Shown: positions 1-8,742 of the stretch, piece after piece
How positions within the stretch are numbered: position 1 is the first letter of the stretch
How the letters are laid out: the number at the start of each line of letters is the position of its first letter
Position numbers and translations under genes: made by a program
Assembly (NCBI RefSeq): GCF_017301635.1
Contig: NZ_CP071091.1
Coordinates: forward strand, 8,796,501 to 8,860,500
Direction: 5' to 3'
Length of the DNA: 64,000 nucleotides
Origin: Myxococcus landrumus
GTDB lineage: Bacteria > Myxococcota > Myxococcia > Myxococcales > Myxococcaceae
The notes under the pieces: generated by a model
Seen by the model: only the letters and a program-made list of their open reading frames with translations
Told to the model about the DNA's origin: nothing
Database searches by the model: none

Positions 1-1
1 G

Positions 2-340
2 ATGGTGCTGGGCGACAAGGGCAGTCCGCTCATCTCCGCGTTCGTGCTGGGCGTGGTGGGGCAGCTCTATGGCCGCATGCCGGACCGGCTCTCGTCGACC
101 GTCATCATGCCCGGCCTGCTCCAGCTCGCGCCCGGCTTCGTCGGGACGCGGGCCATCCTCGCGTTCCTCGGCGTTCAGGGGCAGGGGAGTGATGCGCGCG
201 CGTTCGACCTGCTGCTCGTGGCCTTGCAGTTGGTGATGGGATTGCTGTTCGCCTTCATGCTGGGCCTGTCGCATGACGCCCAGGCGTCCACGGAGGAGCG
301 CGAGATGAACGCGGAGACTCCCCCGGGGCCTCCTTCCTGA
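2..340 (+). CDS. ThrE-like threonine/serine exporter family protein, C-terminal part
   Basis: This is the 3' end of a gene that begins before the window, so the first Met visible is probably internal. The remaining 112 residues are mostly hydrophobic. Gly- and Pro-rich membrane stretches such as SPLISAFVLGVVGQLYG and a second segment around VIMPGLLQLAPGFVGTRA match my memory of the C-terminal half of the ThrE/DUF3815 inner-membrane family, which exports threonine and serine. A final membrane helix (LLLVALQLVMGLLFAFMLG) is followed by a short polar tail. It converges on the next gene, with 21 bases between the stop codons. Family assignment is moderately sure; substrate is inference. Confidence 0.6.
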   Translation: MVLGDKGSPLISAFVLGVVGQLYGRMPDRLSSTVIMPGLLQLAPGFVGTRAILAFLGVQGQGSDARAFDLLLVALQLVMGLLFAFMLGLSHDAQASTEEREMNAETPPGPPS

Positions 341-361
341 GTCGAAGCGAAGGGCGGCGCC

Positions 362-2194
362 TCAGGGTGTCCCCTCCTGTCCAGGGGGCCGGGCGAGCTG
401 CTCCTCGTACCAGCGCTGCGCGCCCTTCACCTGGACGTGGCTGCGGCCGGGGGCGACCTCGACGGCGCCCGTGAGCCCTCCCATCTTCGCGAGGAGGAGC
501 GCGTGGGTGGTGCCACGCGCGGTGTCCATGCGTCCCTCCAGCTCCAGTCCCTCGGCCTTCGCATGCAGCTTGCGAAGCTGGAGGCCGGCGTCACCCATGC
601 GTGCATGGCCGGTGATTCTCCAGTTCTTGGCCTCCAGCATGGGGGAGAGGAACCGGGGCAGCTTCTTCTCCGTGGTGAGCATCGCCACGAACGGGGCCGA
701 GTTGGCGAACGTCGCCGTGAAGTCCGTCTCCAGCTCGACGGGCTCCAGGCTCAAACGCGCGCGGGTCAGGTGGAAGCTCCCGCTCCACCCGCGAATCTGC
801 TGGTACTTCGTGTCCGCGGAGACGTGGTCGATGTCGAGCCGGGTACCATCCAGTGCCAGGCTCTTGCCGTGCAAGTGCACGCGCTGGGCATCGACGTCGG
901 CGCGGGTCTTCCCGAGGACGCGAATCCCCGACCACCTTCCCTCCACGAGGTCGGTCTCCGCATGCAGGCGCACCCGGGAGACCTGCTCCTCGGCCGACGT
1001 GTCGGTGCCCTCCAACGTCGCGTGGCCAGACTCCACGTGGAAGGTCTTGCCCATCCACGCGTTGAGCATCCTCAAGTCCACGGGATGGCTCTTCGCCATG
1101 TGAAGCGAGTACGCCACGTGAGGCGTGGTGCTCTGCGCGGAGTTCGTGTCGTGCAGGGTGAGCTGGACCTCTGGAATCTCCAGCACGTGGCCGTGCGCGC
1201 CCTCCAGTTGGACGGGCGCGAAGCGCAGCCGAAGCTGTCCTTGTGTGCCCTTCATCGCGCCGTTCACGCTCCAGGGGGCGCGCACGCGAGCAGGGCCCAG
1301 CTTCAGCTCGAGGGCGGCTCCGCTCGCGTCCACCCGGCTGCCTTCCGCGAAGCGGCCATCGCGCACGTGTACCTCCGCGTCCACGTGGCCCGCGCCCTGA
1401 CTCAGGTGGATGGCGTGCTCCTTCCCGCGCGACAGCAGGGCGCCCAGCCAGCCCAGGTCCTCGACGTCCAGCTTCACGCCGAACGTCCCATCGAAGCGCT
1501 TGTGCCGGGGCTCCTGGCCGTGAGGGTGCTGGAGGCTGTCCAGGTTCACGGAGGCGGTGAGCTCCTTCACCCGGCCCATGCGCCGCTCCTCCATCTCCAG
1601 GAGGCCATCGCCGAGGCGAAGCGCCTCCAGGTCGACGTTGAGCCGCTGGCCCGCGACGACATGCAGCGAGCCACGTCCGTTGCCGGTCCCCAGATAGCGC
1701 ACCGGCTCCCACGCCAGCTCGCGCACGTCCTCCAGCTCGACACCTCTCAGGATGATTTGCCACGGGTGCTCGCTGGGAGGGTGCGGCACGGGCTGCTCCA
1801 GTGGCGGCGCGGGCCGGGCCCACGCGCGCACGCCTTGCGCCACAACCGCATGGGCGGACACCCGTCGGGACAGCAACTGCGCGAGGGAGACCTGCGCGCG
1901 GACCGACTCGGCCTTCACCTGCCACAGCGTCGCGGCGTCGCGCTGGAGCACGGAGAAGTCGCGCAGATGGACGGGCCCGGGCCACAGCCACCAGCCCCCG
2001 CTCCACTCGATGCGCGTCCGCTCCGTCTCACGCTTGAGGAGTCCGGAGACGAAGCCCACGTTGAGCAGCACGTTGATGAGGACCTCGAACAGCACGAGGG
2101 CCCCCAGCGTCCACAGCAGGACACGGCGCCATCCGCGCCGCCTCGCTCGAGCCTTCGGGGCTTCGCGCGAGGACTGCGGCGCTCCGTTGGACAT
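362..2194 (-). CDS. AsmA/DUF748-like membrane-anchored protein
   Basis: This is a 610-residue protein with one N-terminal membrane anchor after a basic start (residues about 24-50, RRVLLWTLGALVLFEVLIN) and a long, beta-rich, presumably periplasmic remainder. The motif GGWWLWPGPVHLRDFSV near residue 66 and repeated stretches about binding or assembly-type beta strands resemble the AsmA/TamB/YhdP superfamily, whose members sit in the inner membrane and bridge lipids or proteins towards the outer membrane. The start has a strong ribosome site, GGAGG about six bases upstream. It converges with the ThrE-like gene and lies downstream of the deacetylase-like gene, 73 bases away. I infer the superfamily from architecture; no specific role can be assigned. 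Confidence 0.6.
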   Translation of the reverse strand: MSNGAPQSSREAPKARARRRGWRRVLLWTLGALVLFEVLINVLLNVGFVSGLLKRETERTRIEWSGGWWLWPGPVHLRDFSVLQRDAATLWQVKAESVRAQVSLAQLLSRRVSAHAVVAQGVRAWARPAPPLEQPVPHPPSEHPWQIILRGVELEDVRELAWEPVRYLGTGNGRGSLHVVAGQRLNVDLEALRLGDGLLEMEERRMGRVKELTASVNLDSLQHPHGQEPRHKRFDGTFGVKLDVEDLGWLGALLSRGKEHAIHLSQGAGHVDAEVHVRDGRFAEGSRVDASGAALELKLGPARVRAPWSVNGAMKGTQGQLRLRFAPVQLEGAHGHVLEIPEVQLTLHDTNSAQSTTPHVAYSLHMAKSHPVDLRMLNAWMGKTFHVESGHATLEGTDTSAEEQVSRVRLHAETDLVEGRWSGIRVLGKTRADVDAQRVHLHGKSLALDGTRLDIDHVSADTKYQQIRGWSGSFHLTRARLSLEPVELETDFTATFANSAPFVAMLTTEKKLPRFLSPMLEAKNWRITGHARMGDAGLQLRKLHAKAEGLELEGRMDTARGTTHALLLAKMGGLTGAVEVAPGRSHVQVKGAQRWYEEQLARPPGQEGTP

Positions 2195-2267
2195 GCGCCC
2201 CTCCAGGGCACGGCGAGTCCGTCAGGAGGTAGTCACGCACGCGCCCATGGGGCATCGCCTCGCGGGG

Positions 2268-3296
2268 CTAGGACAGTGCGCTCCAGTAGGGCTTGAGCGC
2301 GGCGCGGCTCGCGGCCAGCGCCTCCTTCGCGTCCGTGTGTGTGTCGCCCGTGGGGAAGCTGTCCGTGCGGCCCGCGAGCACCTCGACGCAGGCATGCACC
2401 GACTGCGACAGCCCCTCCAGCGAGTAGCCACCCTCCAGCAGCAGCACCAGCTTGCCGTCGCAGACGCGCTCGGCGAGCGCGCGCATGGCGGAGCACATCG
2501 CGGCGAAGCCTCGCTCCGTGACGTCCATGCCGCCGATGGGGTCGTGGTAGTGGGGGTCGAAGCCCGCGGACACCAGCACCAACTGAGGCCGGAAGGACTC
2601 GGCCACGGGGAGCAGCAGCTCCTCGAACAGCATGCCGTAGTCCGCGTCCGAGTTGCCGCCGGGCAGGCCCACGTTGACGGTGTAGCCCTCGCCCGCGCCG
2701 GTGCCCACCTCGGGCGTGGCGCCCGTGCCCGGGTAGTACGGGAACTGGTGCACCGACTGGTACATCACGTCGCGGCGGCCCCAGAACGCCGCCTGCGTGC
2801 CGTTGCCGTGGTGCACGTCCCAGTCGAGGACGAGGACTCGCTCGGCGCCCAGCCGCCGTCCGGCCTCCGCGGCGATGGCCGCGTTGTTCAAGAGGCAGAA
2901 GCCCATGGCGCGGTCCGGCTCCGCGTGATGGCCCGGAGGCCGCACCAGCGCGAACGCGTTGCGAGCCTTCCCCGCCATCACCATCTCCACCGCCTGCACG
3001 GACGCGCCCGCGGCCAGCCTCGCCGCGTCCACGCTGTCGGGAGAGACGTGGGTGTCTCCGTCGATGGTCGCCCGGTGGCCGCTGAGCTTCTTCAGGCGCG
3101 CGAGCAGTTGGGGCGTGTGGACCGCCGCCAGCTCCGCGTCCGTCGCCGAGCGAGGAGGCGCCATCACCGTGCCCCGCACGGGGGCCCGCGCGAGCACCCC
3201 GAGAATGCGCTGAAGCCTCGCGGGAGACTCCGGGTGGGACTCGCCCGGGTCGTGCTGGAGGAAGAGGGGGTCGGTCAGCAGCAGGGTGGGCTTCAT
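2268..3296 (-). CDS. Histone deacetylase-fold (AcuC/HDAC-like) hydrolase
   Basis: This is a 342-residue, single-domain zinc amidohydrolase of the histone deacetylase/acetylpolyamine deacetylase superfamily. Visible signatures are the N-terminal HDPGESHPESPARL block (about residues 15-28), RPPGHHAE with the paired catalytic histidines 123-124, DWDVHHGNGTQ at about 158-168 carrying Asp and His metal ligands, and the late SAGFDPHYHDP segment that supplies another Asp ligand. Family members remove acetyl groups from lysines, polyamines or acetoin-related substrates in the cytoplasm; which applies here cannot be read from sequence. Length is normal and all key residues are present. The chemotaxis receptor gene is divergent 94 bases upstream. 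Confidence 0.88.
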   Translation of the reverse strand: MKPTLLLTDPLFLQHDPGESHPESPARLQRILGVLARAPVRGTVMAPPRSATDAELAAVHTPQLLARLKKLSGHRATIDGDTHVSPDSVDAARLAAGASVQAVEMVMAGKARNAFALVRPPGHHAEPDRAMGFCLLNNAAIAAEAGRRLGAERVLVLDWDVHHGNGTQAAFWGRRDVMYQSVHQFPYYPGTGATPEVGTGAGEGYTVNVGLPGGNSDADYGMLFEELLLPVAESFRPQLVLVSAGFDPHYHDPIGGMDVTERGFAAMCSAMRALAERVCDGKLVLLLEGGYSLEGLSQSVHACVEVLAGRTDSFPTGDTHTDAKEALAASRAALKPYWSALS

Positions 3297-3390
3297 CGGG
3301 TGGTGAACCTACGCATCCATTCCAGGGGAAGTCAGGCTCCCGGCGGGCCGAGGGGCGGGCAAGGGCTCCCGCCCGGTTCTTGCCCTGCCG

Positions 3391-5475
3391 GTGTTTCCCT
3401 CCCTACAGTGCCTCGCCTTGGCTCCGCGCTTCAAGAAACCCGGCCTGCGCAGCATCCTGCTCGGCTCCTTCGCCGTGGTGCTCGCCCTCATCCTCGGGAC
3501 GCTCTACTTCGTCGTCCCGTCGAGGGTGGAGGACTTCCTGGAGACGCGCCTGACCAGTCACGGTGAGGGCAAGGCGCTCCAGGCCGCGCGCGATTTGACG
3601 GACCACGCCGTCGCCTCCCTGCCTCCGCTGCTGGAGACGTTGCACGGCCGGGATGATGACTTCGCGCTCATCGCCGTGCTCGCCGCGGACGGCCGGGTGC
3701 ACGCGCTGCATCCGCCCACCGCGGAGGCGTGGCTGGTGAAGAACCTGCGCGAGCGCATGGAGCGCCACCCCGGCGCGCCGCTGGATGGCGCCGTCTTCGA
3801 CAATGGCAACAAGGTCACCGCGCGTCCGGTGACGCTGAAGGAGGGCCCGGGGCAGGTGGTGGTCGCGGTGAACTTCAGCTCGCTCGAGGAGGTCGTCACC
3901 TCGCTGCGGCAGGTGGTGCTGCTGGCGTTCGGCATCGGCCTGACGCTCTTCCTCGTGGTGGCCTTCTTCATCTCCCGCGCGTTCATCCTCGTCCCGCTGG
4001 ACGCGATGATGACCATGGCGCGCAGGCTGGCGGAGGCGGACCTCACCGGCCGCGTGGACGTGGGCTCGCGCGACGAGCTGGGCCTCCTGGCCGAGGCGCT
4101 CAACCGCATCGCCCAGAGCTGGCGCGACACGCTGGGCCGGGTGCGCGGCGTGTCGGACGTGGTGGCGGGCGTCATCGAGCAGATTCACCGCACGGGCACC
4201 ACGGTGTCCTCGGGCGCGGGCACCGTCCAGGCGCGCGTGGAGGAGACGTCCTCTTCCATGGTGCAGATGATGGCCTCGCTGCGCGGCATCGCGGAGAACG
4301 TGGAGGTCCTCTACCAGAGCGCGGAGGAGAGCAGCTCCTCCATCATGGAGATGGCGGCCACCAACGACGAGGTGGCGGAGAACGTCACGGCCATGGCGGC
4401 CAGCGTGGAGGAGACCACCAGCGCCATCGAGGAGATGACGTTCTCCATCAAGGAAGTGGCCAAGAACATCCAGGACCTGTCCGCCTCGACGGAGGAGACG
4501 TCCTCGGCCATCAGCCAGATGGACGCGGCCATCGGTCAGGTGGAGGCGAACGCGAAGGAGACCGCGCGCCTGTCCGAGCAGGTCTTCGACGATGCCCAGA
4601 CGGGCGTGGAGGCGCTGCGCAAGACGCTCACCGGCATCGACCGCATCAAGGAGTCCAGCCGCTCCGCGGCGGACGTCATCGACAGCCTGGGCCGGCGCAT
4701 CTCCGAGATTGGCAACATCCTCAACGTCATCGACGACGTGGCCGAGCAGACGAACCTGCTCGCCCTCAACGCCGCCATCATCGCGGCGCAGGCGGGAGAC
4801 CACGGCAAGGGCTTCGCGGTGGTGGCGGAGGAAATCAAGGACCTGGCCGAGCGCACCGGCGCGTCCACGAAGGAAATCGCGGAGCTCATCCGCAGCATCC
4901 AGGACGAGAGCCGCAACGCCGTGGTGGTGATGAACCAGGGCGCGCGCAACGTCGAGGAGGGCGTGCAGTTGGGCCGTGAGGCGGAAGGGGCGCTGCGAAA
5001 AATCAACGACAGCACCCAGAAGTCCACGCAGATGGTGAAGGCCATCGCCCGCGCCACCGTGGAGCAGGCACGCGGCAGCAAGCAGGTGACGGCCTCCATC
5101 CACCGCATCAGCGAGACGGTGCAGCAAATCTCCAAGGCCTCCAACGAGCAGGCCAAGGGCGGCGAGCAGATCATGAAGAGCGCCGAGAAGATGAAGACGC
5201 TCACCGCCCACGTGCAGCGCAGCAGCCAGGAGCAGGCGCACGGCAGCAAGCAAATCACCCGCTCCATCGAGAGCATCAACGAGATGGTGACGCACCTGAA
5301 CCGCGCCCAGAAGGAGCAGACCAAGGGCAGCGAGCAGGTGCTCAAGGCGGTGGAGACCATCAAGGGTGTCTCCGAGCACCAGACGCGCTCCGTGAAACAA
5401 CTGGAGGAGGCCATCGACAACCTCCAGCGTCAGGCGGAAATCCTCCGAGGAGAGGTGCGCCGCTTCCGCGTCTAG
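3391..5475 (+). CDS. Methyl-accepting chemotaxis protein with HAMP domain
   Basis: This is a 694-residue receptor. It has an N-terminal membrane helix (about residues 20-40), a short extracytoplasmic sensor region of about 130 residues, a second membrane helix near VVLLAFGIGLTLFLVVAFF, a HAMP linker (LVPLDAMMTMARRLAEADL), and a long coiled-coil signalling domain. The tip hairpin NLLALNAAIIAAQAGDHG then KGFAVVAEEIKDLAERTG binds CheA and CheW. The C-terminal third repeats Glu-Gln pairs typical of methylation helices. No chemotaxis operon adjoins it, so it is an orphan receptor. The start is unclear: GTG at 3391 gives the longest form, TTG at 3418 gives a start ten codons later, and neither has a clear ribosome site. 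Confidence 0.93.
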   Translation: MFPSLQCLALAPRFKKPGLRSILLGSFAVVLALILGTLYFVVPSRVEDFLETRLTSHGEGKALQAARDLTDHAVASLPPLLETLHGRDDDFALIAVLAADGRVHALHPPTAEAWLVKNLRERMERHPGAPLDGAVFDNGNKVTARPVTLKEGPGQVVVAVNFSSLEEVVTSLRQVVLLAFGIGLTLFLVVAFFISRAFILVPLDAMMTMARRLAEADLTGRVDVGSRDELGLLAEALNRIAQSWRDTLGRVRGVSDVVAGVIEQIHRTGTTVSSGAGTVQARVEETSSSMVQMMASLRGIAENVEVLYQSAEESSSSIMEMAATNDEVAENVTAMAASVEETTSAIEEMTFSIKEVAKNIQDLSASTEETSSAISQMDAAIGQVEANAKETARLSEQVFDDAQTGVEALRKTLTGIDRIKESSRSAADVIDSLGRRISEIGNILNVIDDVAEQTNLLALNAAIIAAQAGDHGKGFAVVAEEIKDLAERTGASTKEIAELIRSIQDESRNAVVVMNQGARNVEEGVQLGREAEGALRKINDSTQKSTQMVKAIARATVEQARGSKQVTASIHRISETVQQISKASNEQAKGGEQIMKSAEKMKTLTAHVQRSSQEQAHGSKQITRSIESINEMVTHLNRAQKEQTKGSEQVLKAVETIKGVSEHQTRSVKQLEEAIDNLQRQAEILRGEVRRFRV

Positions 5476-5516
5476 CCGTGCATGGCGGCCGGGAATGGCT
5501 TAGGTATCAGCCCGGC

Positions 5517-6803
5517 ATGCCGACAGAGCGACAGGTGTCCGAACGCGCGGTGGTCTTCCTGATTGGCGCGGTCCAGTTCGTCAACATCCTGGACTTCGTG
5601 ATGGTGCTGCCGCTGGGCCCCGACTTCGGCAAGGGCCTGGGCATCGCCTCCTCGCACATCGGCACGGTGGGCGGCGCCTACACGGCGGCGGCCAGCGTCG
5701 CGGGGCTCGCGGGGGGCTACTTCCTGGACCGCTTCGACCGGCGCAAGGCGCTGGCGGTGTGCATGCTCGGGCTGGTGGTGGCCACGGCCGCGGGCGGGCT
5801 GGCGGTGGGGCTGTCCTCGCTGTTGCTGGCGCGCGTGGCGGCGGGGCTCTTCGGTGGGCCCGCCACGTCGCTGTCGCTCTCCATCATCGCGGACGTGATT
5901 CCGAAGGAGCGGCGGGGGCGCGCGCTGGGCGCGGTGATGGGGGCCTTCTCCGTCGCCTCGGTGGTGGGCGTGCCCATGGCGCTGAAGCTGGCCGAGCACG
6001 GAGGCTGGCGCCTGCCGTTCTTCGTGGTGGCGGTCCTGGGCCTGCTGGTGGTGCTGGGCGCCGTCTTCTTCCTGCCGCCGATTCGCGGACACCTGAGGGA
6101 AGGGCGCGAGGCGGGGCGGACGGTGGGCGTGCTGGAACTGCTCGCGCGCCCGGAGGTGCGGCTGTCCTACGTGATGACGGCGGTGGTGATGATGGCCAGC
6201 TTCGTGCTCATCCCCAACATCTCCGCCTACCTCCAGCAGAACCTGGGCTACCCCCGGGACTTGCTGTGGCTGCCGTACTTCATCGGCGGCATCATGAGCT
6301 TCATCACCCTGAGGGTGGCGGGGCCGCTGGTGGACAAGCTGGGGGCCTTCAAGGTGGCGGCGGGCGGCGCGGTGCTGCTCCTGGGAACCACGTACCTGGG
6401 CTTCGTGAGCCACCCCCACTGGCTGCCCATCCCCCTGCTCTTCGTGCTGATGATGACCTCCATGGGGATGCGCAACGTGGCGTACAACACGCTGACCTCC
6501 CGCGTGCCGGACAGCGCCGTGCGAGCGCGCTTCATGTCCTTGCAGTCCGCCATCCAGCACCTGGCGGCGGCCCTGGGGGCCTTTCTCAGCTCTCGATTGC
6601 TGACGGACCTCCCGGACGGCACGCTGGGGGGGATGGAGCACGTGGCCTGGGTGTCGATGGGGATGACGGTGCTGCTGCCCGTGGTGCTGTGGAGCCTGGA
6701 GCGGCAGGTGCTGGAGAGGGAGCAGGCTCGGGCCCTGGTGGTTTCCCCGGAGCCGGGCCTCCCCGGGCCGCTGGCCACCACGGGGTCGGACCCGCACGGC
6801 TAG
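5517..6803 (+). CDS. Major facilitator superfamily transporter
   Basis: This is a 428-residue, 12-helix transporter. It shows GGYFLDRFDRRKALAVCML between helices 2 and 3, the classical MFS motif A position, and a drug/sugar-porter-like RVAAGLFGGPATSLSLS in helix 4. The chosen ATG at 5517 gives MPTERQVSERAVVFLIG; an ATG 39 bases upstream is in frame but adds an unlikely leader. It follows the chemotaxis receptor on the same strand with a short gap. Substrate cannot be predicted; an efflux role is plausible because the N-terminal half resembles Bcr/AraJ-type exporters. The C-terminus is a short polar tail. Confidence 0.85.
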   Translation: MPTERQVSERAVVFLIGAVQFVNILDFVMVLPLGPDFGKGLGIASSHIGTVGGAYTAAASVAGLAGGYFLDRFDRRKALAVCMLGLVVATAAGGLAVGLSSLLLARVAAGLFGGPATSLSLSIIADVIPKERRGRALGAVMGAFSVASVVGVPMALKLAEHGGWRLPFFVVAVLGLLVVLGAVFFLPPIRGHLREGREAGRTVGVLELLARPEVRLSYVMTAVVMMASFVLIPNISAYLQQNLGYPRDLLWLPYFIGGIMSFITLRVAGPLVDKLGAFKVAAGGAVLLLGTTYLGFVSHPHWLPIPLLFVLMMTSMGMRNVAYNTLTSRVPDSAVRARFMSLQSAIQHLAAALGAFLSSRLLTDLPDGTLGGMEHVAWVSMGMTVLLPVVLWSLERQVLEREQARALVVSPEPGLPGPLATTGSDPHG

Positions 6804-6876
6804 TGTAGGGGTTGGGGAAGAGGGTCGTCTGCCCCCCGCCCACGGTGACGGGCGGACGGCCGGAAGCGTCGAGCGG

Positions 6877-6905
6877 TTGCGCCAAGTGGCCCGGGGCGCG
6901 ATAAA
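6877..6905 (+). promoter_or_regulatory. Candidate sigma-70 promoter for tatB-tatC
   Basis: TTGCGC at 6877-6882 and GATAAA at 6900-6905 are separated by exactly 17 bases, each matching four of six consensus positions. The expected transcription start near 6912 would leave an untranslated leader of about 23 bases before the tatB ATG at 6935. Sequence match only. Confidence 0.45.
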
Positions 6906-6934
6906 CCGGGCAGCTTCGGGGAGCCCGTCAGGAC

Positions 6935-7483
6935 ATGTTCAACATCGGCGCAGGCGAAATGGTGCTCATCGCGGTGGCCGCGCTGCTCATCCTCGGGCCG
7001 CAGCGGTTGCCCGAGCTGGCGCGTGCCATCGGCAAGTTCATGCGGGAGTTCCGCCGCCAGACGGACGAGGTCCGCAACGTGGTGGAGCGTGAGTTCTACA
7101 CCATGGACACGGAGCTCAACCGCGAGCCCACCCCTCCGGTGAGGCCGGGCCTGCCCTATGGCCGCTCCCCCGCGCCGCAGGTGGGCGCGCCGGATGTGCC
7201 GCCGTCCACGGACGCGCTGGCCCCAGCGACTCCCGCCGAGCCCTCCTCCTCCGAGGGGCAGGCCGCGCGCGCGCCGCTCGGGCTGGATGGGGCGGAGCTT
7301 CCCGAGTCGCCCGTCAGCACGGCCTCGTCTCCAGCGCCCGCGGCGGAGCCGTCCGCGCCCGTGGGTGAGACGCCTTCTTCCACCGCGTCGTCCGCCCCCT
7401 CCGAGGGCGTGGGCGCCGACGGACTGCCCCAGCTTTCGCCGCTACCTGGAACGGTGGCGCGCAACGCGCCGAAACGGAGCTGA
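6935..7483 (+). CDS. tatB: Sec-independent translocase subunit TatB (TatA/B family)
   Basis: This is a 182-residue protein. It has the TatA/B plan: a short N-terminal membrane helix (residues about 3-21, IGAGEMVLIAVAALLILGP), the QRLPELARAIGKF hinge and amphipathic helix, then a polar helix with EVRNVVEREF. The remaining 110 residues are a Pro/Ser/Ala-rich disordered tail. TatB recruits twin-arginine precursors together with TatC at the inner membrane. The Glu at position 8 of the membrane helix and the charged amphipathic helix favour TatB over TatA, although the two are hard to separate. tatC follows directly. At least two candidate Tat substrates lie in this window (35023 and 56461). Confidence 0.88.
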   Translation: MFNIGAGEMVLIAVAALLILGPQRLPELARAIGKFMREFRRQTDEVRNVVEREFYTMDTELNREPTPPVRPGLPYGRSPAPQVGAPDVPPSTDALAPATPAEPSSSEGQAARAPLGLDGAELPESPVSTASSPAPAAEPSAPVGETPSSTASSAPSEGVGADGLPQLSPLPGTVARNAPKRS

Positions 7484-7522
7484 CCCCTGAGTTCCCAGAC
7501 CGCTACCGAGTCCGAGCTGCGG

Positions 7523-8731
7523 ATGAGCTTGATGGAGCACCTGTCGGAGCTCCGCGGGCGCCTCATGAAGTGCACCCTGGCGGTCCTCGTCCTCGGGGCC
7601 GCCTCGCTCCTGTTCGCCAAGCCCATCTTCGGCGTGCTGATGCGGCCGGTGCTGGATGCGCTCCCGGAGGGCAACCGCGCCCTCATCTACACGTCCGGCA
7701 TCGAGGAGATTAACGTCCTCATGAAGGTCGGCGTGTACTGCGGCATCTTCCTCACCACGCCCGTCATCCTCTGGCAGATCTGGGGCTTTGTCTCGCCGGG
7801 CTTGTTCCCGGAGGAGCGGCGCTACGCGGCGCCCTTCGTCGCGTTCGGCTCGCTGGCCTTCATCCTGGGCGCGTCGTTCTGCTACTTCGCGGTGCTGCCC
7901 TCCATGTTCAAGTTCCTCCTCAACGAGGAGGAGACGCTGGCCTTGGAGCAGCGGCTGGACACGGCCCGGCTGCGCGCGGATGACGCCTTACGCTTCCTGC
8001 GCGTGGGCGAAGCGGAGCGGGCGGGAGCGTTGGCGAAGGAGACCAGCGCCTCGCTGCGCGCGGACGGAGAGGGACAGTCTCCGGAGCCCGAGCGCGCGCC
8101 CTCGCAGTCGGTGGAGCTCAAGTCGCGCCTGGACGGGCTGGGCAAGCTCTTGGACGCGGCGGCGGATGGCTACGGCGCGCAAGCGCGGGGTGTGCTGCGG
8201 CAGGCGGTGGAGAAGAAGGTCGCCGCGGTGACGGCCTACGGCAAGCAGGACTACGCGGCGGCGGCGGTGGCCATGGACGAGGCGGCGAGCCTGCTGGCGG
8301 GCGTGGCGCCCACGCGCACGGAGGAGCTGTCCGGGCTGTGGAAGCTGGAGAAGGAGCTGTCCGCGGGCGAGGCGCGTCACGAGGCGGCGCGGTGGACGCG
8401 GCCCATGCTGACCATGCACGAGCAGCTCTCGCTGGTGCTGCTGCTCATCCTGGCCTTCGGCATCATCTTCGAGCTGCCGCTGGTGATGGCGCTGCTCGGC
8501 GTGGTGGGCGTGGTCCAGTCGAAGTGGCTGTTCAAGTACCAGCGCCATGCGTTCGTGGTGTGCCTCATCGCCGCGGCCATCATCACGCCCACCGGTGACG
8601 TGGTGAACCTGTCGCTGATGGCCGGCCCCATGCTGGCCTGCTACGAGCTGGGCGTCCTGCTGGTGTGGCTGGTGGAGCGGCGCCGTGCTCGCAACACGGC
8701 GGCGGAGACGGGCATCACGCCGGTGTCATAG
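7523..8731 (+). CDS. tatC: Sec-independent translocase subunit TatC with large insertion
   Basis: This is a 402-residue TatC; the family is normally near 250. Conserved elements are the N-terminal MEHLSELRGRL (the receptor surface), helix 1, helix 2 with TPVILWQIWGFVSPGLFPEERR in and after it, helix 3 ending about residue 133, then helices 4-6 from PMLTMHEQLSLVLLLILAF (residue about 294) with the helix-4 Glu of FGIIFELPL and the loop AAIITPTGDV. Residues about 134-292 are extra, charged and helix-rich, and lie where the second periplasmic loop should be. The ATG at 7523 lacks a ribosome site. A CTG at 7487 in the same frame has GGAG seven bases upstream and would add 12 residues. It forms an operon with tatB. 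Confidence 0.93.
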   Translation: MSLMEHLSELRGRLMKCTLAVLVLGAASLLFAKPIFGVLMRPVLDALPEGNRALIYTSGIEEINVLMKVGVYCGIFLTTPVILWQIWGFVSPGLFPEERRYAAPFVAFGSLAFILGASFCYFAVLPSMFKFLLNEEETLALEQRLDTARLRADDALRFLRVGEAERAGALAKETSASLRADGEGQSPEPERAPSQSVELKSRLDGLGKLLDAAADGYGAQARGVLRQAVEKKVAAVTAYGKQDYAAAAVAMDEAASLLAGVAPTRTEELSGLWKLEKELSAGEARHEAARWTRPMLTMHEQLSLVLLLILAFGIIFELPLVMALLGVVGVVQSKWLFKYQRHAFVVCLIAAAIITPTGDVVNLSLMAGPMLACYELGVLLVWLVERRRARNTAAETGITPVS

Positions 8732-8742
8732 GCTGGTTCACC

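Noticed and set aside
3403..5400. A 665-codon minus-strand frame opposite the chemotaxis receptor
   Set aside because: His/Leu/Asp-rich shadow of the receptor with no ribosome site or homology signal.
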